Positions 14,876-19,063 of a stretch of DNA of 19,063 nucleotides are shown in pieces; position 1 is the first letter of the stretch, and each line of letters opens with the position of its first letter. This stretch comes from a bacterium (GTDB taxonomy: Bacteria; JAMCPX01), in assembly GCA_021789095.1 (NCBI GenBank), contig JAJYJX010000021.1:1-19063 (forward strand), in the 5' to 3' direction. The position numbers and the translations under genes are program-made. The notes below the pieces were generated by a model that was not told the origin of the DNA, searched no databases, and was given only the letters and a program-made list of their open reading frames with translations.

Positions 14876-14918
14876 TGTAGGGGGCGTATTCCAATACGCC
14901 CCCTACAGTATTTTTTTA
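14876..14918 (+). terminator. Perfect 15-bp hairpin, REP-like palindrome and probable terminator
   Basis: TGTAGGGGGCGTATT at 14876-14890 is followed by a two-base centre (CC) and its exact reverse complement at 14893-14907. Three bases later comes a run of seven T at 14911-14917. On the plus strand this fits an intrinsic terminator for the operon ending in htrA, although the three-base gap before the T run is not ideal. The sequence also resembles the TAGGGGCG...CGCCCCTA palindromes that I know as dispersed REP-type repeats in many bacteria, so it may be a repeat copy used as a terminator. Only one copy is in this window. Confidence 0.65.
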
Positions 14919-14931
14919 ATAAAAATGTCCT

Positions 14932-15501
14932 ATGAAAATAATAGGGGGCAGATTTAAAGGCAGGAAGCTTAAAACCCCTGCTAACGATGCTGTAAGGCCG
15001 ACACTTGCAAAGATAAGAGAGGCTTTTTTCGACATTATAGGGCAGTACATCCAGGGCAGCTGTTTTCTCGATCTGTATGCCGGCACAGGTGCAATTGGTA
15101 TAGAGGCGTTAAGCCGGGGCGCAGGCATGGTCTATTTTGTAGAGAGCTCAAGGGACGCATCCACATTATTATTAAAAAACCTTGCCTTAATAAAAGATAA
15201 TTTGTTAGACAATAATCTATACAGGGTTATCAGGATGGATGTAAACAGGGCGATAGAAAAGATAAAAGAGGCTAATGCCAGAGTCGACATAGCTTATATT
15301 GATCCTCCCTATGAGAACACAGAGGCATATGAAGATATTCTTCCCCTGCTGGTTGAAAGCAGAATAATGAATACTATGTTTATAGTGGGCGTAGAACATG
15401 ACAGGTCAATGAAGGACGTAATGGGTAAGATTGTTTCAGGCTTTCATTTTAAAACATACGGGTATGGAGATACATGCCTTACTGTTGTAAGGAGAAATTA
15501 A
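14932..15501 (+). CDS. rsmD: 16S rRNA (guanine966-N2)-methyltransferase RsmD
   Basis: RsmD methylates N2 of G966 in 16S rRNA during 30S assembly, using S-adenosylmethionine. The 189-residue protein starts with the family's MKIIGGRFKGRKL, followed by the substrate-binding VRPT segment (21-24). The SAM-binding motif I is FLDLYAGTGAIGIEALSRG at 45-63, and the catalytic DPPY motif at 124-127 is intact. Length is normal. The start is fixed by the family N-terminus, yet no Shine-Dalgarno sequence is visible in the AT-rich bases before it, which is unusual in this window. The coaD gene starts two bases after its stop; rsmD-coaD is a common pair. Confidence 0.95.
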   Translation: MKIIGGRFKGRKLKTPANDAVRPTLAKIREAFFDIIGQYIQGSCFLDLYAGTGAIGIEALSRGAGMVYFVESSRDASTLLLKNLALIKDNLLDNNLYRVIRMDVNRAIEKIKEANARVDIAYIDPPYENTEAYEDILPLLVESRIMNTMFIVGVEHDRSMKDVMGKIVSGFHFKTYGYGDTCLTVVRRN

Positions 15502-15502
15502 A

Positions 15503-16015
15503 ATGCCAGGTATAGCCGTATATCCAGGCTCGTTTGATCCGATTACCTATGGACATATAAACATTATTGATAGGGGCCTCAAGATTTTCGACAGTATTAT
15601 CATTGCGATCTCTTACAATCAGTCAGGTAAAAAGTCGTTCTTTTCATTAGAAGAACGGGTTAGCATGGTTCAGGAGACCTTCAAGGATGAAAAGAGGGTG
15701 GTTGTAGAAACCTTTAAGGGTTTGCTTGTTGATTATCTTCAATCCAGGAATGCAAAAATAATATTAAGAGGATTAAGAACTGTTGCTGATTTCGAATTTG
15801 AACTTCAAATGTCTCTGGCTAATAAAAAGATGAGCGGTAATATTGAAACTGTTTTTATGATGACAGAGGGAAAATATTCCTTTTTGAGTTCTAGTATAAT
15901 CAAGGAGATACTTTTGCTCGGGGGGCCTGTGAAGGACCTTGTACCCGATGTGGTTGTAAAGCTGTTCAACGAACGGCTCAAAGAAAGAAAAAGCGATATA
16001 GTATCATGGGAATGA
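15503..16015 (+). CDS. coaD: Phosphopantetheine adenylyltransferase CoaD
   Basis: CoaD makes dephospho-CoA from 4'-phosphopantetheine and ATP, the penultimate step of coenzyme A synthesis. The 170-residue protein begins AVYPGSFDPITYGH, with the nucleotidyltransferase TxGH motif at 15-18. RGLR at 89-92 and SSSIIKE at 129-135 (the equivalent of the ISSTxVRE motif) complete the active site. Length is slightly above the usual 160. AAGGAG lies at good distance before the ATG, within the last codons of rsmD. Confidence 0.96.
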   Translation: MPGIAVYPGSFDPITYGHINIIDRGLKIFDSIIIAISYNQSGKKSFFSLEERVSMVQETFKDEKRVVVETFKGLLVDYLQSRNAKIILRGLRTVADFEFELQMSLANKKMSGNIETVFMMTEGKYSFLSSSIIKEILLLGGPVKDLVPDVVVKLFNERLKERKSDIVSWE

Positions 16016-16051
16016 TGTTTCATGGAATAATAAAAGTAAAAGGAGGATCTT

Positions 16052-17239
16052 ATGTTATCTAAAAGGGCCAAAGCTATCAAGCCGTCAGCCACACTGGCTA
16101 TTGATACCAAGGCAAAAGAGTTAAAGGCGCAGGGCGTTGATGTTGTTGGTTTCGGGGCAGGCGAACCGGATTTCGACACTCCTGAAAATATCAAACAGGC
16201 CGCAATTGATGCGATAAACAAGGGCTTTACAAAGTATATGCCTGTTGACGGTATTCCGGAACTTAAGGATGCTGTTATAGAAAAATTCAAACGAGATAAT
16301 GGTCTTGAGTATGCAAGGAATGAGATAATAATTTCAGTTGGTGCAAAACACGCTTTGTTTAATATAGCGCTTGCAATGATAAATCCGGGCGACGAGGTTA
16401 TAATACCAACTCCTTACTGGGTATCTTATCCTGAAATGTTTGGTGTTGCAGGTGCAAAACCGGTGTTTGTAAAGACAAAGGAAAAGGATAACTTTGCATT
16501 AAAGCCGGAAGCAGTTCAAAAAGCCATAACAAAAAAGACAAAGATACTGCTGATAAACAGCCCCGGAAATCCTTCTGGCGCTGTATACCCCCAAGAGATC
16601 CTGGAAGAGATAGCCGAGGTCGTAAAAAAGCATAATATGTTTGTCGTGACCGATGATATATACGAGAAGCTTATATATGATGGAGAAAAATTTTTCACAA
16701 TAGCCCAGGCTAAGGACATGAAATCGAGAACGCTGGTTGTTCATGGCGTGTCAAAAACATATGCAATGACTGGCTGGAGGATCGGGTTTACTGCAGGACC
16801 AAAGGAAATAATAAGCGGCATGAAAAACATCCAGAGCCAGAGCACATCCAACCCTACATCAATAGCAATGAAAGCAAGCGTAGAGGCATTAAGAGGTCCT
16901 CAGGAATCTGTTTCTAAGATGGTCGCCGAGTTTGACAACAGGAGAAAATTTATTGTTGAAGGACTGAACAGGATAAAAGGGATCAGCTGTATTACACCGA
17001 AAGGTGCATTTTACGCATTCCCGAATATCAGCGAACTTTACGGCAAAAAGTTTAAAGGCAAAGTGATAAAGGATTCTTTTGATTTTGCGGATTTCCTGCT
17101 GGAGCAAGCGAAGGTTGCTGTTGTCCCGGGTGCCCCGTTTGGAACAAAGGATAATATGAGGCTTTCATACGCAACGTCTCTTGAAACTATAAAAAAGGGA
17201 CTCGAGAGGATAGAACAGGCCGTAGCTATGCTTGAATAA
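16052..17239 (+). CDS. aspC: Class I aspartate aminotransferase (PLP-dependent)
   Basis: This 395-residue cytoplasmic enzyme probably interconverts aspartate and oxaloacetate with glutamate and 2-oxoglutarate. The PLP-binding lysine is Lys235 in GVSKTYAMTGWRIGF. Other fold-type I landmarks are GAGEPDFDTP (36-44), PTPYWVSYPEM (119-129), NSPGNPSGAVY (169-179) with the substrate-binding Asn, and DDIYEKL (201-207). A conserved Arg near 374 in MRLSYATS binds the alpha-carboxylate. The sequence fits the Bacillus/Thermus-type subgroup rather than the E. coli type; some members of this subgroup also accept prephenate or other amino acids. AAAGGAGG precedes the ATG, 36 bases after coaD. No terminator is evident downstream. 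Confidence 0.92.
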   Translation: MLSKRAKAIKPSATLAIDTKAKELKAQGVDVVGFGAGEPDFDTPENIKQAAIDAINKGFTKYMPVDGIPELKDAVIEKFKRDNGLEYARNEIIISVGAKHALFNIALAMINPGDEVIIPTPYWVSYPEMFGVAGAKPVFVKTKEKDNFALKPEAVQKAITKKTKILLINSPGNPSGAVYPQEILEEIAEVVKKHNMFVVTDDIYEKLIYDGEKFFTIAQAKDMKSRTLVVHGVSKTYAMTGWRIGFTAGPKEIISGMKNIQSQSTSNPTSIAMKASVEALRGPQESVSKMVAEFDNRRKFIVEGLNRIKGISCITPKGAFYAFPNISELYGKKFKGKVIKDSFDFADFLLEQAKVAVVPGAPFGTKDNMRLSYATSLETIKKGLERIEQAVAMLE

Positions 17240-17322
17240 ACACAGTATTATATTAACGCCTATCCACATTTACCCACCTGATGTTTATACTACTTAGGGA
17301 TGTTGGCATAGAATATCTCTTA

Positions 17323-17709
17323 TCATAAATGTCCGTACTTCTTTACATATTCCTCTTTATGGACTTCCATTCTATTTCTATCATCATTTAGCAATACAAT
17401 ATTTTTCGCATTGCTTAATGCATAATATAAAGGAATAACCATGCCTTGATCTAAATCAGTTATTCTGGTCTTTAAATTTTGTTCTAATGAATTTATTTGC
17501 TTATCTCTCTCATGATCGTAAGCATAAAGAAATCCGATTAAAACGTACAATCCACCTATGGCTATTAGAATAAAAGTAGTTGTAGTCATAAGTTTAAATT
17601 CCTTTACCAACCATAACAATAATAAGTAAATGATTGGAACTATAATTGACTTTAAAAGGCTCTCCCATATCCATCTTATTATTTTTTCTGAAAATTCTTT
17701 TTTGTTCAT
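17323..17709 (-). CDS. Small two-helix membrane protein, unrecognised
   Basis: I do not recognise this 128-residue protein. It has a short amphipathic N-terminus (EKIIRWIWESLLKS) and two hydrophobic helices at about 20-35 and 44-64. A charged, coiled-coil-like stretch follows (HERDKQINSLEQNLK, about 66-90), then a soluble C-terminal domain with YYALSNAKNIVLLNDD. GGGAGG at good spacing supports the ATG at 17709. It lies 51 bases after the transposase-like gene on the same strand, so cotranscription is possible. One hand-counted 60-base line (17641-17700) has 15 G or C, about 25%, far below the core genes, which suggests acquired DNA. Confidence 0.6.
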   Translation of the reverse strand: MNKKEFSEKIIRWIWESLLKSIIVPIIYLLLLWLVKEFKLMTTTTFILIAIGGLYVLIGFLYAYDHERDKQINSLEQNLKTRITDLDQGMVIPLYYALSNAKNIVLLNDDRNRMEVHKEEYVKKYGHL

Positions 17710-17760
17710 AGTATCCTCCCTTTATTTGGGAAGTTATCATGTTTTTTAGTGTACCGTAAA

Positions 17761-18846
17761 TCATTTTGTACCTCCATTGTTTTTTCGTTCGCTTATCTTT
17801 TTGATTGCATAAAGAGTAGTTAAAGTTCCGCCAATTATAGCAGTCCACCCTAAAAAATATTTCCAATTAGATTTAGGTGTTTCTTTGTAGTATTTTTTTA
17901 TGTGCTTAGGGTTTGGATAATAAGGGTGTGCTGGTTCTGTAAAGTCCTCATAGGTTCTTGACCTCTGAAACATTAAAAGTTTAAGCACGTCATTGAATAC
18001 CTCTATCGGATTCCGTCTATTGTCGAACCGTACCGTAAACTCATTGAGATAGTTCTGCAAATGCTTTTTCGATACAAACCTATGTGTACCAGTGATCCAT
18101 GCTTTCAGATTTGAAAATACAATATGTATCTTAGGAAGCTGTTTACTTGCATCCTCTGGAATGTTTAGTCTTACTGGTTTGTGGTTATATCCAAATCTTT
18201 TTAAGCCATTGTAACCACCCCAGCTATCCGTTATAATTGTTGATCCCTTTACTATATGATCCTTTACAAAGCTTTCAAGGTTTGCGGCACTGGCAGAGCT
18301 TATTTCCCTTAAAAATACCCTTCCAGAAGCATATCCCTTATAAACCTCTACCGCACCCACTACAAGAGCTTTATTGCCCTTTAAAGAGCGTCCCTGTTCG
18401 TCTCCGCTGTATAAATAGGTTTCGTCAACCTCAACTGTGCCTTTCAGCTTGTCTGTTTCATCTTCTGATACCATTCCAAGCCTTAATTTCTGTAACCACG
18501 CCCATGCGGTCTGATATGAACCAAAATCCATCTGCCGGTATAATTCCATAGCGGATATGCCTGTTTTTTGTGTTGATATGGTATAGATAGCCCAGAACCA
18601 TTCTGCAAGGGGTTTATGGGTGTTTTTCATAATGGTCTCTGATATAATGCTTTCCTCGTGTCCACAGCGGTTACATCTTACTGACTCGTGGGAAGGTAAG
18701 TATGTATATTGGTTGTAATTGCATATCCGGCACGTCCATCCGTCCTTACCGAATTTAAGATCGATGATATAGGCAAGGCATTTCTCATCAGTATTAAAGT
18801 ACCGCATGAAGTCCATTACTGTGCGTATGTGAGGAAGATCAGTCAT
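17761..18846 (-). CDS. IS1595-family (ISXO2-like) transposase with C-terminal membrane segment
   Basis: This is a 361-residue protein from ATG at 18846, which has AAAGGA upstream; an in-frame ATG at 18876 has no ribosome binding site. Residues 39, 42, 58 and 61 are cysteines of an N-terminal zinc ribbon, normal for IS1595 transposases. The DDE-like domain shows Asp141 (VEVDETY), Asp207 (ITDSWGGY) and, instead of a third Glu, His241 with Asn246 in HIVFSNLKAW. That pattern corresponds to a known IS1595 subgroup. The GTHRFVSKKHLQNYLNEFTVRF helix region follows. After about residue 300 the protein continues into an atypical tail with a hydrophobic helix (331-348), flanked by Lys and Arg. No convincing terminal inverted repeats were found. 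It starts five bases after the stop of an upstream gene. Confidence 0.85.
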   Translation of the reverse strand: MTDLPHIRTVMDFMRYFNTDEKCLAYIIDLKFGKDGWTCRICNYNQYTYLPSHESVRCNRCGHEESIISETIMKNTHKPLAEWFWAIYTISTQKTGISAMELYRQMDFGSYQTAWAWLQKLRLGMVSEDETDKLKGTVEVDETYLYSGDEQGRSLKGNKALVVGAVEVYKGYASGRVFLREISSASAANLESFVKDHIVKGSTIITDSWGGYNGLKRFGYNHKPVRLNIPEDASKQLPKIHIVFSNLKAWITGTHRFVSKKHLQNYLNEFTVRFDNRRNPIEVFNDVLKLLMFQRSRTYEDFTEPAHPYYPNPKHIKKYYKETPKSNWKYFLGWTAIIGGTLTTLYAIKKISERKNNGGTK

Positions 18847-18850
18847 ATAT

Positions 18851-19063
18851 TTATCCTTTAAAATAATATTTAACATGCAACCATAAAATCCGTATACTCC
18901 ATTTCAAAGAATAATGAATATTCTTACTGAGTATATCTCTTAATATTGCTGATTCTCTTTTTATAGTATCAGTAAGTTCAATTATTTTTTCTTTATTATT
19001 ATAAAAAAGTTTATTCCAATTATCAAAATTAGGATGATTAAGCTCTGTTGTTTTAGAATAAAG
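18851..19063 (-). CDS. 3' end of an unrecognised gene, truncated by the window edge
   Basis: An open frame enters from the right edge and runs for 70 codons to TAA at 18853-18851. The visible part contains NWNKLFYNN, a helical stretch KEKIIELTDTIKRESAILRD, and a basic, hydrophobic C-terminus (SLKWSIRILWLHVKYYFKG) that could lie on a membrane. The base composition is extreme; the 60 bases at 18961-19020 contain only nine G or C. Its stop is four bases before the transposase start codon, and the transposase ribosome binding site lies within its last codons, as expected for genes of one operon. The frame could be chance because AT-rich DNA has many stops and this stretch has none, which favours a real gene, but the evidence is limited. 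Confidence 0.5.
   Translation of the reverse strand, partial: LYSKTTELNHPNFDNWNKLFYNNKEKIIELTDTIKRESAILRDILSKNIHYSLKWSIRILWLHVKYYFKG

Noticed and set aside
17748-18899. Imperfect inverted repeat AGTGTACCG (17749-17757) and AGTATACGG (minus strand, about 18898-18890) as IS ends
   Set aside because: Only seven of nine bases match, the match decays at once, and no 8-bp duplication flanks it; too weak to call.
17313-18942. Ten-base direct repeat ATATCTCTTA at 17313-17322 and 18933-18942 as target-site duplication of the IS-like element
   Set aside because: The bases just inside the two copies do not form inverted repeats, the right copy lies inside an open frame, and a shared 10-mer is expected by chance in 1.8 kb of AT-rich DNA.

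Overview
The window comes from a Gram-negative bacterium. It carries an exported di-heme cytochrome c peroxidase, a signal-peptide-bearing beta-barrel-like protein and a periplasmic Do-type protease. The core genes have medium GC (one hand-counted 60-base line in the Clp gene is 50% GC). The order rsmD-coaD-aminotransferase and the Gld-like transporter with DUF4340 and DUF1844 neighbours suggest a deltaproteobacterial (Desulfobacterota-like) genome. That assignment is inference; no rRNA or other marker is present.

Layout. (1) 96-1166, plus strand: cytochrome c peroxidase behind a clear sigma-70-type promoter. (2) 1184-4940, minus strand: an apparent operon transcribed as sugar-1-phosphate nucleotidyltransferase, HPr-kinase-like P-loop protein, radical SAM/SPASM-like enzyme, outer-membrane-like protein. 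The first three genes overlap by 4 and 14 bases. The set looks like an uncharacterised modification or surface-assembly pathway. (3) 5051-8212, plus strand: htpX and a two-AAA+ Clp ATPase. Each has a good promoter match, the second lying inside the 3' end of htpX. The Clp protein lacks the usual aromatic residue in its second pore loop. (4) 8279-14807, plus strand: a tight run of GldA-, GldF- and GldG-like ABC transporter genes, a DUF4340 protein built of three tandem repeats, a DUF1844 protein and an HtrA protease. It ends at a 15-bp perfect hairpin that resembles a REP-type palindrome. (5) 14932-17239, plus strand: housekeeping genes rsmD, coaD and an aspartate aminotransferase. (6) 17323-19063, minus strand: an accessory block with very AT-rich outer genes. 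It holds the 3' end of an unrecognised gene running off the window, an IS1595-type (ISXO2-like) transposase with a C-terminal membrane segment, and a small two-helix membrane protein.

How the parts fit. Regions 3 and 4 together encode membrane, cytosolic and periplasmic protein quality control next to an envelope ABC system. Region 2 is the best candidate for a poorly described pathway. Region 6 is the best candidate for mobile or domesticated DNA. No tRNA, rRNA, CRISPR array or riboswitch was seen, and no gap longer than 300 bases lacks a gene.
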